Part shown: positions 8,444 to 16,285 of the stretch, piece after piece | Layout of the letters: the number at the start of each line of letters is the position of its first letter | Position numbering within the stretch: position 1 is the first letter of the stretch | From: CALCEB01 sp035531475 | GTDB lineage: Bacteria > Acidobacteriota > Terriglobia > UBA7540 | Reading direction: 5' to 3' | DNA length: 64,000 bases | Assembly (NCBI GenBank): GCA_035531475.1 | Contig: DATKST010000177.1 | Coordinates: 1-64,000 of the forward strand | Program-made: the position numbers and the translations under genes | Notes under the pieces: model-generated | What the model was told of the DNA's origin: nothing | Seen by the model: the letters and a program-made list of their open reading frames with translations, nothing else | The model's database searches: none

Positions 8444-8797
8444 CTAATTGCGGGACATAAGCTCTTGGCATTGAATGCAAAACCGGGCCCAGGGGATGGC
8501 CTTGAGGCGGGCCGGAGCAATTTCATCTCCGCAACCCTCACAAACTCCATAGGTTCCACCGGCAAGCCGGAGCAACGCCCGGTCAATTTCCTTCAAGGTC
8601 TCGCTGTGGAGATTCGCTGTCCTGGCAGTCATATCCTGCTCGGCCGCCTTAATGGCAAATTCAACTGCATCGGGGCTCTGAATGTTCGTGGCCAGAGCTT
8701 CCGGGCCTCGCCTTACGGACGCTCTGAATTCATCGCGCTTCTTCAACAGGAGAGTACGGTATGGATCTTTTCGAGCTTTCACAGCGGCTATTGGCAT
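8444..8797 (-). CDS. TraR/DksA-family zinc finger protein
   Basis: A 117-residue protein with an N-terminal helical region and the C-terminal C4 zinc finger CEGCGDEIAPAR..FCIQC (spacing CX2C-17-CX2C). Family members bind the RNA polymerase secondary channel and, with or without ppGpp, tune rRNA and stress promoters. The acidic DxxDA tip of canonical DksA is not evident, so it may be a DksA-like paralogue rather than DksA itself. The ATG is preceded by aaaagg. A well-formed promoter lies about 85 bases upstream at 8882-8910. Confidence 0.88.
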   Translation of the reverse strand: MPIAAVKARKDPYRTLLLKKRDEFRASVRRGPEALATNIQSPDAVEFAIKAAEQDMTARTANLHSETLKEIDRALLRLAGGTYGVCEGCGDEIAPARLKAIPWARFCIQCQELMSRN

Positions 8798-8881
8798 TGA
8801 CGTTTTCCTTTTAGTTTAATCCTCAAACTACTTTTTCCTTGCACACACTTCAGATGATTAAGGAGCCGTTTGGGTTGCGTA

Positions 8882-8910
8882 ATTCTAGCAAAACTTTTAA
8901 ATTCTATCAA
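8882..8910 (-). promoter_or_regulatory. Sigma70-type promoter for the DksA-like gene
   Basis: Read on the minus strand: TTGATA, a 17-base spacer, then TAGAAT (five of six matches to each consensus). It is within an AT-rich stretch and points at the gene starting at 8797. Confidence 0.7.
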
Positions 8911-9242
8911 TAGCTTATTTTTCAGTAGGTTACGGAGCAATCGACCTGCCCGGGCCAAATCCTATCTTTATAATAACGACTCTACATAGGGAACAGATTT
9001 CGCCCATCACCATCCCCACTAAATAAACACGTGAAAAGAATATCGGCAGATTCAGAGGCGAACTTTAGCATTTTTTGGGTGCGACCATCTCTTTTTCGCT
9101 TTCAGTCTCTAAAGATGATCCACCTTCGCTGGGAATCCTGAAAATAGGCAATGGCGCAGCCTGCTGGTGCTGCATTTATTGCCGCTGAACCCAATTTCAC
9201 ATCTTTTTCCCGCGCTCACAGAGCAAACCGCGTCGAAAATTG

Positions 9243-9310
9243 GTGGTGGGTCAGCCTGGCTTTTGTAGCGGCGCTCTATGAGCGCCGGTAAAGCAAATTG
9301 CGCCACTACC
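9243..9310. repeat. Family B palindromic repeat
   Basis: Begins tggtgggtcagcctggctt and ends aaagcaaattgcgccactacc, enclosing the hairpin gtagcggcgctctatgagcgccg. It shares its end modules with the repeats at 2213, 16109, 58827 and 60463. The 330 bases to its left (8911-9242) are AT-rich and show no coding sequence that I can support. Confidence 0.75.
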
Positions 9311-9317
9311 CGAAAAT

Positions 9318-9500
9318 TAGTGGTGTCTCAGTTTGAATTTTTGAGACATTGTTCGCCGCCGTCATCCCCGCGAAGGCGGGGATCCATGCTCCGCACAACC
9401 CCTTTATCTGCACGAGTTCGGAATGCCACTGCGATATTCGGAGTGGCATTCCCGCTTTCGCGGGAATGACGATGAAGGAAAAAATTGAGACACTACCGGA
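9318..9500. repeat. Inverted-repeat element with nested tattcccg-type hairpins (family C)
   Basis: The ends tagtggtgtctcagtttgaattttt and aaaaaattgagacactacc are inverted copies of each other. Inside them are two more inverted blocks, gtcatccccgcgaaggcggggat and attcccgctttcgcgggaatgac, then ggaatgccactgcgatattcggagtggcattc. A single copy of the inner block recurs at 10562-10590. No coding sequence is contained. Confidence 0.75.
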
Positions 9501-9699
9501 TTCTCGCCATTGTCGGGCGGTGGCCTTCAGGAATTTTTCCTTGAGTGGACTCCCGCCTCCGCATGGGCGTAGACAAACCTTCGCCAGAGTGATGACGAGT
9601 GCCGGAGGTGGCCCATGCACGCAGGACCTGGCACGGATCCCCGCCAAAGATCGCGGCATTCCACAAACTAACGAATGCGTGTTGAGCGGAGGGGCGGCT

Positions 9700-9840
9700 T
9701 TACGCGGCCTCTTTTTTGTCCACTGACCCTTGGGCCTGGCCCATGCTCTTGTTAAGCCCGTTGCGAATTTTTAGAAGCTGCCAAAATATCATCAAACCTT
9801 CCACAAACAGAGCCCATAACAAAGCAATCTGAGTATTCAT
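9700..9840 (-). CDS. 46-residue single-pass membrane protein
   Basis: A very short gene with a predicted transmembrane helix (IALLWALFVEGLMIFWQLL) and a charged, soluble tail ending DKKEAA. Its ATG at 9840 overlaps the stop of the preceding 38-codon ORF (ATGA) and a strong aaggagg lies 10 bases before it, inside that ORF. This arrangement is the main evidence that it is translated. No family was recognised. Confidence 0.6.
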   Translation of the reverse strand: MNTQIALLWALFVEGLMIFWQLLKIRNGLNKSMGQAQGSVDKKEAA

Positions 9841-9953
9841 CGGGCTTCATCCTCCTTGTTTAGATCAATTGTTAACGCTATAAATAACATACTTATTATC
9901 AATATACAAGTATATATCGACGCTTTCTCTACAATGGGTGGTCTTCCAGCCAT
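9837..9953 (-). CDS. 38-residue membrane peptide, coupled to the next ORF
   Basis: Proposed from the ATG at 9953: a short polar lead, a hydrophobic helix (IYTCILIISMLFIALTI) and the tail DLNKEDEAR. Its stop overlaps the start of the 46-residue membrane gene in the ATGA configuration, so translation of the second is probably coupled to the first. A GTG seven codons upstream is an alternative start. No Shine-Dalgarno is obvious before either. AT content is higher than in its neighbours. Confidence 0.45.
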   Translation of the reverse strand: MAGRPPIVEKASIYTCILIISMLFIALTIDLNKEDEAR

Positions 9954-10077
9954 TTGAGGATAATTCCCTGGCACTACCATTCGGGGTTTTGAGTCAAACC
10001 TTGGGACGGACCCTGCTGCAAGGTCTCGCCTTGTTATTGAGTCTTCCCGGTTTGAAGCGGAAAGCGGAAAACGCGGA

Positions 10078-10163
10078 TTATCATGCTGAGCAAAACGAAG
10101 AATCCCTGTATCATATTGAACATACATGAGATAAGTCCAGTTCGCTGCGCTCAGGATGACGGG
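10078..10163. repeat. Inverted repeat (catgctgagc..gctgcgctcaggatga)
   Basis: tcatgctgagcaaaacgaagaatc and ttcgctgcgctcaggatga form imperfect inverted arms about 40 bases apart. This type of repeat resembles dispersed intergenic elements common in acidobacterial genomes (established pattern, not verified here). The stretch 9954-10739 otherwise holds only repeats. Confidence 0.5.
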
Positions 10164-10260
10164 CACAGGATGCTTTTTCAGCATCCTTTTAGAATCAATG
10201 ATTTATGAGCGGGGTAAGAACCAGGAGATGTGAATGTGCGCAGAAAAAAGAATTATTATC

Positions 10261-10319
10261 GGAACGAACCCTAAGACTCGTTGAAAACAAAGGATCGAGT
10301 TTTGGAACGAACCCTAAGA
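10261..10319. repeat. 16-bp direct repeat, possible MITE-end relics
   Basis: ggaacgaaccctaaga occurs twice, at 10261 and 10304, 27 bases apart. It resembles the inner terminus of the family A MITE (gaacgaaccttaagt), so the pair may be two degraded MITE ends. Confidence 0.4.
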
Positions 10320-10499
10320 AGCCTGCTAACCAAGCCATACGGAAGGGTGAAAATCAAATAAACATTGTATTATGAGCAAGTTACACCAACCTTCGCGGAT
10401 AAACCGCATCAATTTATTTATAATCAACGAGTTAGAGGTTATGTGGGGCACAAAATGGGTTTGGTCAGGCAATTTTCCACAGGCAGGTGCGGGCCACAT

Positions 10500-10590
10500 G
10501 CCCTCCCGCGGGCGACCACAAGGGTCGCCCCTGCGTCACCGTCATTCCCGATGCCGCCGGATCGTCATTCCCGCGAAGGCGGGAATCCAT
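10500..10590. repeat. Family D and family C hairpin repeats side by side
   Basis: gggcgaccacaagggtcgcccc (as at 1724) is followed at about 10562 by cgtcattcccgcgaaggcgggaat (as inside the element at 9318-9500). Apparent open frames through here are translations of these repeats. Confidence 0.65.
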
Positions 10591-10739
10591 TTTCGCCTGG
10601 AAGCCCATCCATCCAGGGGCCAGGCGCAGCCCGCGAATAAGCCGGAATATTCCTGCTTTTTTCTTGCGTTCAAGTGCAGTGAGGAATAGCATAATCGTCT
10701 TTCAGCGAACTTTTTCTTTATTTTCAAGGAGCACCCTCA

Positions 10740-12104
10740 ATGAAAAATCGAACCTTGTCACGGCGTGATTTCATGCAACAAACAGCCAGCACCGTCGGCG
10801 GCACGCTGGCAGCCAGTTCCATTCTACTGGACGCCGGAAGTCTGGCGGCGGCTTCGCCATTGCCCGCACCGGCAAGCGATACCGTCCGGTTTGGCATGAT
10901 TGGCGTGGGTATGAGAGGCTCAGGTCTGCTCGATACGGCGATTCACCTGCCGGGCGTTGAATGCGCCATCGCTTGCGACCTCTACGAGGGCCGCAGGACG
11001 CTGGCCAAGCAGATCCTGGGAGAGCCGGTTCCCATCACGGCCCGGTATCAGGATGTGCTCGACAATAAGGAAATTGATTGCATCGTTGCGGCGGTTCCTG
11101 ACCACTGGCACAAACAGATCATTGTGGATGCTTGCGCGGCGGGAAAAGACATCTATTGCGAAAAGCCGATGACCCACAAAGTGGAGGAAGGCTTCGAAAT
11201 CATCGACGCCGCCAAAAAGAACCACCGGATCGTGCAGATCGGCAGCCAGGAGCCAAGCTCCGTGGTTTACCAGAAGGCGAAGGAGCTGGTCGCAGCGGGC
11301 GCCATCGGCAAGTTGTCCTTGATCGAAGCCACCATGGGGCGCAATGACCATTGTGGAGCGTGGTGGTATTCAATTCCTCCTGATCTCTCGCCGAAAACCG
11401 TTGACTGGGAAACATGGCTCGGCCCGGCGCCCAAGCGCCCCTTCAACGCGACGCGCTGGACGCGTTGGCGCTGCTTCCAGGATTACGGGGAGGGCATTCC
11501 GGGAGACCTCTGCATTCACCATTTGACCGGTATTCACTTCGTGATGGGCATCACGGCCCCACCCCAGCGAGCCTTTACCCAGGGTGGCCTTTACCGCTGG
11601 AACGATGGGCGCGACGTTCCTGACGTCATGACCACGGTTTACGATTACGGGGATTTCAGTGTCACGCTGCGGGTGACGCTGGACACCGAAACCGAATCCG
11701 GCTTCCGCTTTATGGGCGACCACGGCATTCTGGAAATTAATGGCGTTGAAAATCCAGATTCGGTGAGCGTTTCATGGCAGGACGGCAAGAATCACGGTCC
11801 GTGTACTCCCGGATGGCCCAGTCCGATGCGGCAGCAATACGGGGCCAAGTGGCATGAAGAACACGACCCGAAACCGGGAACCCAAAAGGTGATTGAGGCC
11901 GCGAATTATCTGGCTCCTCCTGGCTATGACGACACCCGCGACCATCTTTGGAATTTCTTTCAATCGGTGAAGACCCGGCGCCCGTCCGTCGAGGATGAAT
12001 CTTTCGGGAACAACGCCGCCATTGCCATCCACATGGCGAATTATTCCTACTTCCAGAAGAGTGCGGCGGTGTGGGATGCCAGCGCGAAAAGAATCAGGAG
12101 CTAA
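10740..12104 (+). CDS. Tat-exported Gfo/Idh/MocA-family oxidoreductase
   Basis: A 454-residue NAD(P)-dependent oxidoreductase of sugars or sugar derivatives. The N-terminus carries a twin-arginine signal (LSRRDFMQQTAS followed by a mild hydrophobic stretch), consistent with a cofactor-loaded protein exported folded to the periplasm. The Rossmann motif MIGVGMRGSGL is near residue 55 and the family EKPMTHKVEEG motif (catalytic Lys of E-K-P) near residue 140. The C-terminal alpha/beta domain runs to the end. Such Tat-type members are abundant in Acidobacteria and Planctomycetes and usually act in carbohydrate breakdown; the substrate is unknown. The ATG is preceded by aaggag nine bases upstream. 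Confidence 0.9.
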   Translation: MKNRTLSRRDFMQQTASTVGGTLAASSILLDAGSLAAASPLPAPASDTVRFGMIGVGMRGSGLLDTAIHLPGVECAIACDLYEGRRTLAKQILGEPVPITARYQDVLDNKEIDCIVAAVPDHWHKQIIVDACAAGKDIYCEKPMTHKVEEGFEIIDAAKKNHRIVQIGSQEPSSVVYQKAKELVAAGAIGKLSLIEATMGRNDHCGAWWYSIPPDLSPKTVDWETWLGPAPKRPFNATRWTRWRCFQDYGEGIPGDLCIHHLTGIHFVMGITAPPQRAFTQGGLYRWNDGRDVPDVMTTVYDYGDFSVTLRVTLDTETESGFRFMGDHGILEINGVENPDSVSVSWQDGKNHGPCTPGWPSPMRQQYGAKWHEEHDPKPGTQKVIEAANYLAPPGYDDTRDHLWNFFQSVKTRRPSVEDESFGNNAAIAIHMANYSYFQKSAAVWDASAKRIRS

Positions 12105-12141
12105 CCTAGATCAGGTTTAAATTCTGATCGAATGATGACGA

Positions 12142-12160
12142 GTGCACGCATATCGTGTAC
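12142..12160. promoter_or_regulatory. Inverted repeat, likely operator of the toxin-antitoxin pair
   Basis: gtgcacg and cgtgtac form a 7-bp dyad with one G-T pair around catat, ending 11 bases before the antitoxin ATG. Autorepression through such a dyad is typical of ribbon-helix-helix antitoxins; the assignment here is inferred from position. Confidence 0.5.
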
Positions 12161-12171
12161 ACTGAGTTCGT

Positions 12172-12390
12172 ATGAAGAACATTACGCTCAGCGCCGACGC
12201 GGAGCTCATTGAGCAAGCGCGCCTTGTGGCCCGGTCCCAGCACAAAACCATGAACGCAGCCTTTCGGGAATGGCTGCTCGAATTTACAGCGCAGGCGGGG
12301 ACCGGCCAGGAGGTGGATGCGCTTATGAAGCGCCTCCGACACGTGGCTGCGGGGGGCCGTTTCACACGGTATGAGAGGAATGAACGGTAG
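12172..12390 (+). CDS. Ribbon-helix-helix antitoxin (VapB type)
   Basis: A 72-residue protein starting MKNITLSADAELIEQAR, the usual beta-strand plus helix start of plant- and soil-bacterial VapB antitoxins, with TMNAAFREWLLEF as the second helix. It is expected to bind its own promoter as a dimer and to neutralise the PIN toxin through its basic C-terminus (GGRFTRYERNER). It overlaps the toxin gene by 20 bases. No Shine-Dalgarno is visible; the dyad at 12142-12160 is just upstream. Confidence 0.85.
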   Translation: MKNITLSADAELIEQARLVARSQHKTMNAAFREWLLEFTAQAGTGQEVDALMKRLRHVAAGGRFTRYERNER

Positions 12391-12802
12391 GTTTTTCCTG
12401 GACACAAACGTCTTCGTCTATTCGTTCGACCATCAAGCGCCAAAAAAGGCGCAGTTGGCGGGGCAATTAATACGAAAGGCGGCGACCACCCGAAAAGGAA
12501 TCATCAGTTATCAGGTTGTTCAGGAATTCTTTAATGTTGCGCTGCGGCGTTTCGCGCAACCGATGACGGGTCCTGAAGCTGAGCAGTACCTCGCCACCGT
12601 GTTTCGCCCTCTGTTAGCGGTTCACAGCTCACAGGCTCTTTACGGAGAAGCGTTGCGATTGAGCGGCCGGTATCAGCTCCACTGGCACGATTCCCTGATC
12701 GTCGCTGCCGCCATGCAAGGACAATGCAGTGTCCTTTTCAGTGAGGACCTCCAACACGGGCAACGGTTTGAGGACTTACAGGTTCTCAACCCGTTCTCGT
12801 AG
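12371..12802 (+). CDS. PIN-domain ribonuclease toxin (VapC type)
   Basis: A 143-residue protein with the PIN-fold acidic residues in FFLDTNVFVYSFD (first Asp), GIISYQVVQEFFNV (Glu) and HWHDSLIVAAAM (Asp near residue 115). VapC toxins cleave tRNA or rRNA when freed from the antitoxin. The start is at 12371 or at the ATG at 12380. It lies immediately downstream of, and overlapping, its antitoxin gene. The 3' end abuts a truncated nucleotidyltransferase gene read from the other strand. Confidence 0.88.
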   Translation: MRGMNGRFFLDTNVFVYSFDHQAPKKAQLAGQLIRKAATTRKGIISYQVVQEFFNVALRRFAQPMTGPEAEQYLATVFRPLLAVHSSQALYGEALRLSGRYQLHWHDSLIVAAAMQGQCSVLFSEDLQHGQRFEDLQVLNPFS

Positions 12803-12807
12803 AGGAT

Positions 12808-12951
12808 GCGTCCAACGCGCAAGATCAAATCAATATCGCGGGTGAGGCGAGGCTTGCCGTACAGCAAGACGGCTTGTCCCCCGATTACAATGTAGGGAAT
12901 GCTGCGCCGTTCAAGCCCCAGAGCAAGTTGTTCCAGGATCTGTTCGAACAT
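12808..12951 (-). pseudogene. Truncated nucleotidyltransferase (MNT/AbiEii-like)
   Basis: Starts MFEQILEQLALGLERRSIPYIVIGGQAVLLYGKP and reaches TRDIDLIL, which is the G-G-Q-A nucleotide-binding block and the D-x-D metal motif of the family. The coding similarity then stops exactly where the vapC-side DNA begins; what follows in frame is antisense of vapC. Only about 45 of the expected 150-200 residues remain, so it is inactive. Confidence 0.75.
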
Positions 12952-13134
12952 TCAGAGCCTTCACCAGGCGAAGTTTAGTTTCCAGTCCAACGAGTGGGTC
13001 GGTATGAGTAAAGGCGCCCAGCCTGCATGTTCGTACATGGCCTCCATCAGCTTCAGGTTCCGGTAGAAATCGGGTGGCTCGCTGAGGATGGTTCGGGATT
13101 CCCAGTTTTCCCAATACATTGGATCTTTAATCAT
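12945..13134 (-). pseudogene. Frameshifted partner protein of the nucleotidyltransferase
   Basis: From the ATG at 13134 the frame reads MIKDPMYWENWESRTILS and continues to MYEHAGW. The natural continuation (LGAFTHTDPLVGLETKLRL, KALNV) is in another frame, pointing to a single-base indel near 13030. It directly precedes the truncated nucleotidyltransferase, as the small partner protein does in two-gene modules of this kind (family knowledge, from memory). Ribosome site agaagg lies before the start. Confidence 0.65.
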
Positions 13135-13201
13135 GCGCCTTCTGCCTCTTGATGGGTGGTTCGCGGCCCTATATCAAATGCGTGGCCTCACCTTACTGAG
13201 C

Positions 13202-14341
13202 CTACACCCCACTTCCAAGCGCAAAAGAAGCGTGCGCTGTCAGGTCGGCGCCCGCCCGCTCGCCCGCAGCTAGCTTGTAATAGCCAGCGGCGGCAATCAT
13301 GGCGGCATTATCGGTGGAAAGCGCAGGCGAGGGCAGGAAAAGTTCGATTCTGGCCTGAACTGTAGCTTCGGCAAATCGATTGCGAAGAAGCGAGTTGCAC
13401 GCGACGCCCCCGGATACGAAAATCGACCGGACGGCCTGGGTGCGTGCTGCGAGCAAGGTTCGCGCAATGAGGTCCTGAACCACGGCTTCCTGGAAGCCAG
13501 CGATCAGGTCCAGTGTCTGCTGGGAGCATTGTTGGCGAAGATCGTCCGGGGTGACACGGCCCTGGGTTTTCCGCCAGGCGCGGCGTTGGTCTGCCTCCTC
13601 GACTAATGGAGTGCCCCGAATGCGGTAAAGAACAGCCGTCTTAAGTCCGGAAAAGCTGAAATCAAGTGGATTGCCCTTCATTTTGACGCGGCCGAACGGA
13701 GTTGCGTCGGCGCGTCCGTAAGGGGCAAGATTGTCAATCACTGGACCGCCGGGATAACCGAGGGCGAGCAGCTTGGCGACTTTGTCAAAAGCCTCGCCCG
13801 CGGCATCGTCGCGGGTCTGTCCCAGGCGAAGGTAGTGGAATTTCCGGGCTCCCGTTTCCGGTTCCTCGCGCCGCTCCACGCGAAACAGGCTGGTGTGCCC
13901 GCCGGAAACGACGAGCGTGACGCTGGGGAAGCCCGGTTCTGTGAGACTTTCGCCTTTCAGCCGCCGCATTTCATTCTCGAGGAGGACAGCGTGGATGTGG
14001 CCTTCCAAATGGTTCACTCCCACCAGCGGCTTTCCCATGACCCGGGCGATCGCCTTGGCATAGACGAGGCCGACCAGGAGCGACCCAATAAGCCCCGGCC
14101 CTTCGGTGACGGCAAGGGCATCCACCTGGTGCAAGGCTAACCCGGCGCGGTGGCAAGCCTCGTCTACGACAGGCGCAATCTTCCGCAGGTGCTCGCGGCT
14201 TGCGAGTTCCGGGACCACGCCGCCATACTTTTCGTGAGTCAGCACCTGGGACGAAATGGCACTTGAGAGAATCCTCCGGCCATCCTCGACAATGGCCGCA
14301 GCCGTTTCATCGCAACTTGACTCGATTCCCAAGACGAGCAT
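13202..14341 (-). CDS. tsaD: tRNA N6-threonylcarbamoyladenosine transferase (TsaD)
   Basis: Catalytic subunit for the t6A37 modification of ANN-decoding tRNAs. The 379-residue protein starts LGIESSCDETAAAIVEDG, has the iron-binding histidines in GVNHLEGHIHA, the VSGGHTSL segment, and the ASKH-fold motif IFVSGGVACNSLLR near residue 300. Thirteen upstream in-frame residues are excluded because the ATG at 14341 gives the exact family N-terminus. An insertion around RREEPETGARKFHYLRLGQ is within normal variation. It diverges from galU. Confidence 0.96.
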   Translation of the reverse strand: MLVLGIESSCDETAAAIVEDGRRILSSAISSQVLTHEKYGGVVPELASREHLRKIAPVVDEACHRAGLALHQVDALAVTEGPGLIGSLLVGLVYAKAIARVMGKPLVGVNHLEGHIHAVLLENEMRRLKGESLTEPGFPSVTLVVSGGHTSLFRVERREEPETGARKFHYLRLGQTRDDAAGEAFDKVAKLLALGYPGGPVIDNLAPYGRADATPFGRVKMKGNPLDFSFSGLKTAVLYRIRGTPLVEEADQRRAWRKTQGRVTPDDLRQQCSQQTLDLIAGFQEAVVQDLIARTLLAARTQAVRSIFVSGGVACNSLLRNRFAEATVQARIELFLPSPALSTDNAAMIAAAGYYKLAAGERAGADLTAHASFALGSGV

Positions 14342-14520
14342 GGCGGCAGAACTCCCATCAAGTATGTTAGCATACGGCACAGGCGGTCTCAGGAAGGCTC
14401 TGAGCGCCGCCCCATCAAAGGCCGCTCACGAAGGTCTTTTCCAGGGGAACGGGTCGAGGGGCGTTTTGCGGCTGCTTCATGGAGTCGCCGCTGCCACCTG
14501 AAGCAGTCCTAGGGGTGTTC

Positions 14521-15399
14521 ATGGAGATTCGCAAAGCAGTCTTACCTGTGGCCGGGCTGGGAACTCGCTTTTTACCCGCCACCAAGGCTCAACCCAAGGA
14601 AATGCTGCCGATTGTGGATAAGCCGTTGGTGCAATACGCGGTGGAAGAGGTGGCGTCCTCGGGTATTCACAACGTGGTTTTTGTGACCGGGCGCGGCAAG
14701 AACGCCATTGAAGACCATTTTGACGTTTCTTTCGAGTTGGAGCATCAATTGGCGGGCAAGGGGAAGGAGCAGCTTCTGAAGCTGGTTCGCTCCATCTCCG
14801 GGCTGTTGCAGGTCACTTACGTGCGTCAGAAGAATCCGCTGGGGCTCGGCCATGCGATCCTGGTGGCGAAAGATTTGGTGGGCGACGAACCGTTTGCCGT
14901 ACTCCTTTCAGATGACGTGATCGATGCTCCCGTCCCGTGCCTGCGCCAGATGATGGACGTCTTCGCGCAATACGGCCGGAGCGTCGTCGCCATCCAGCGT
15001 GTTCCGCGAAAGGCGGTTTCAAGCTACGGAATCATCAAGGGTCGCGCCGTGTCTGACCAGAATCTGAATGGGCGGTTGTTCCGGATTGAAGATATGGTGG
15101 AAAAGCCTTTGCCTTCCGAGGCCCCTTCGAACCTTGCGATCATCGGCCGTTATATTCTTACTCCTGCCATCTTCAACGAGCTGGCGGCAACCCGGCGTGG
15201 GGCTGGCGCAGAAATCCAGTTGACCGATGCCATCCGCCATCTCTTGTCGAAAGAACCGGTTTATGGATACCTGTTCGAGGGACGACGGTACGACGCCGGC
15301 GACAAACTGGGCTTTCTCCAAGCCACCGTGGAGCTGGCTCTGAAGAGGACTGACCTGGGCAAGCCTTTTCGCAGTTATCTCAAGTCGTTGAAGTTATGA
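14521..15399 (+). CDS. galU: UTP-glucose-1-phosphate uridylyltransferase
   Basis: Makes UDP-glucose from UTP and glucose-1-phosphate for exopolysaccharide and cell-envelope precursors. The 292-residue protein begins with the nucleotidyltransferase signature VAGLGTRFLPATKAQPKEMLPIVDKP, then QKNPLGLGHAIL, FAVLLSDD (metal-binding Asp) and VEKPLPSEAPSNLAIIGRY. The ATG at 14521 is chosen over an upstream one at 14479 for its fit to the family. The 179-base gap to tsaD should hold divergent promoters. Confidence 0.95.
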   Translation: MEIRKAVLPVAGLGTRFLPATKAQPKEMLPIVDKPLVQYAVEEVASSGIHNVVFVTGRGKNAIEDHFDVSFELEHQLAGKGKEQLLKLVRSISGLLQVTYVRQKNPLGLGHAILVAKDLVGDEPFAVLLSDDVIDAPVPCLRQMMDVFAQYGRSVVAIQRVPRKAVSSYGIIKGRAVSDQNLNGRLFRIEDMVEKPLPSEAPSNLAIIGRYILTPAIFNELAATRRGAGAEIQLTDAIRHLLSKEPVYGYLFEGRRYDAGDKLGFLQATVELALKRTDLGKPFRSYLKSLKL

Positions 15400-15459
15400 A
15401 TGAACCAACCTGGGGAAAAAACGGGTAAAGTGAAGTTTGTTAATCATCCAGGTTAGCTG

Positions 15460-15633
15460 CAATGCTGTTCACTTAAGGTTCGTTCGAGAATAACTGCACC
15501 TCGTTGAATCCGAGCCCCTCACCCACCGCTTCGCGGCACCCTCCCCCCGCTGGCGGGGAGAGGGCTGGGGTGAGGGGGAACGCGGCGACCCAGCCCTCAA
15601 AATCATGAGGTTCATCCTAAGTGAACAGTATTG
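15460..15633 (+). mobile_element. MITE-like element, copy 3 (family A), with target duplication
   Basis: A 174-bp element with ends caatgctgttcacttaagg and (reverse complement of the right end) caatactgttcacttagg. It is bounded by the perfect 10-bp duplication aggttagctg at 15450-15459 and 15634-15643. Its core again holds the ccctccccccgc / gcggggagagggc hairpin. It lies in the galU downstream gap and carries no coding sequence. Confidence 0.9.
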
Positions 15634-15721
15634 AGGTTAGCTGCAAACAGATTGCAGGATGACCCGATATAGGGTCAAGCCCGGCGCGGAGGGTGCGGGC
15701 AGCGGTGCTTGTTTCAATGGG

Positions 15722-16036
15722 TCATTTGGACGAAGGCTCTTTGGCTTTCGGGGTTTCGGGAGCCTTCCCACCGTCGCTTTTTGAATCCGCTGAGGTTGCG
15801 GGCTTGCCATCACCTCCAGGGGGCTTGGAGGCAGCGTCCCCGGCCGGCGTGGAGGATTTCCGGGCATAGTCTGTAATGTACCAGCCGCTTCCCTTGAATT
15901 GGATGGCAGGAGAGGAGAGTAGGCGCTCCAACTCACCGCCGCATTCGGAGCAGACAGAGAGCGAATCGTCTGAAAACCTTTGGATCTTCTCAAAGTGCTG
16001 TCCGCACTTCTTGCAACGGTACTCGTAGAGTGGCAA
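15722..16036 (-). CDS. FmdB-family zinc ribbon protein
   Basis: A 104-residue protein with the N-terminal ribbon MPLYEYRCKKCGQHFE..VCSECGG (CX2C..CX2C) and the typical following segment LLSSPAIQFKGSGWYITDYA. The last 45 residues are a low-complexity Ser/Pro/Lys/Asp tail. Members are often called regulatory proteins after FmdB, but their true role is unknown. It is a single gene convergent with galU and the MITE. Confidence 0.88.
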   Translation of the reverse strand: MPLYEYRCKKCGQHFEKIQRFSDDSLSVCSECGGELERLLSSPAIQFKGSGWYITDYARKSSTPAGDAASKPPGGDGKPATSADSKSDGGKAPETPKAKEPSSK

Positions 16037-16108
16037 GTTATCCTCCTGGTTGCTTTCATTCCAAGTATACCAACTCGGAGGGATGCGGTCAAAACTGCCC
16101 CAAACTCG

Positions 16109-16204
16109 GTAGTGGGTCAGTTTCGCTGCGCTGTCACAGCGGCGAGTTTACCTTGCCAATTGGCGTTATAGACGCCGCTACAGCAGCGAGAATGAACTAC
16201 TACC
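16109..16204. repeat. Family B palindromic repeat upstream of rplM
   Basis: Starts gtagtgggtcagtttcgctg and ends gaatgaactactacc, with the hairpin arms ggcgttatagacgccgctac inside. The right end is 16 bases before the rplM promoter -35 box. Confidence 0.75.
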
Positions 16205-16219
16205 AAGGTTCGGTTTTTG

Positions 16220-16248
16220 TTGACAAAATGACTTATGTCCGCTATTAA
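16220..16248 (+). promoter_or_regulatory. Promoter of the rplM translation cluster
   Basis: A perfect TTGACA, 17-base spacer, then TATTAA (four of six). It lies 38 bases before the rplM GTG start and after the repeat, and argues against the upstream ATG at 16235 as the rplM start because that lies before the -10 box. Confidence 0.75.
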
Positions 16249-16285
16249 TAGAGTTTTGCGCTTACCGCGAGACGTGGAGAATGGT

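Noticed and set aside
10365..10689. Two overlapping plus-strand frames of about 100 codons
   Set aside because: Their sequence is a translation of family C and D repeats; no start signal supports them.
15722..15860. Low-complexity tail of the FmdB-like gene as a separate repeat
   Set aside because: It is in frame with the zinc ribbon and shows only Ser/Pro/Lys bias, not a tandem repeat.
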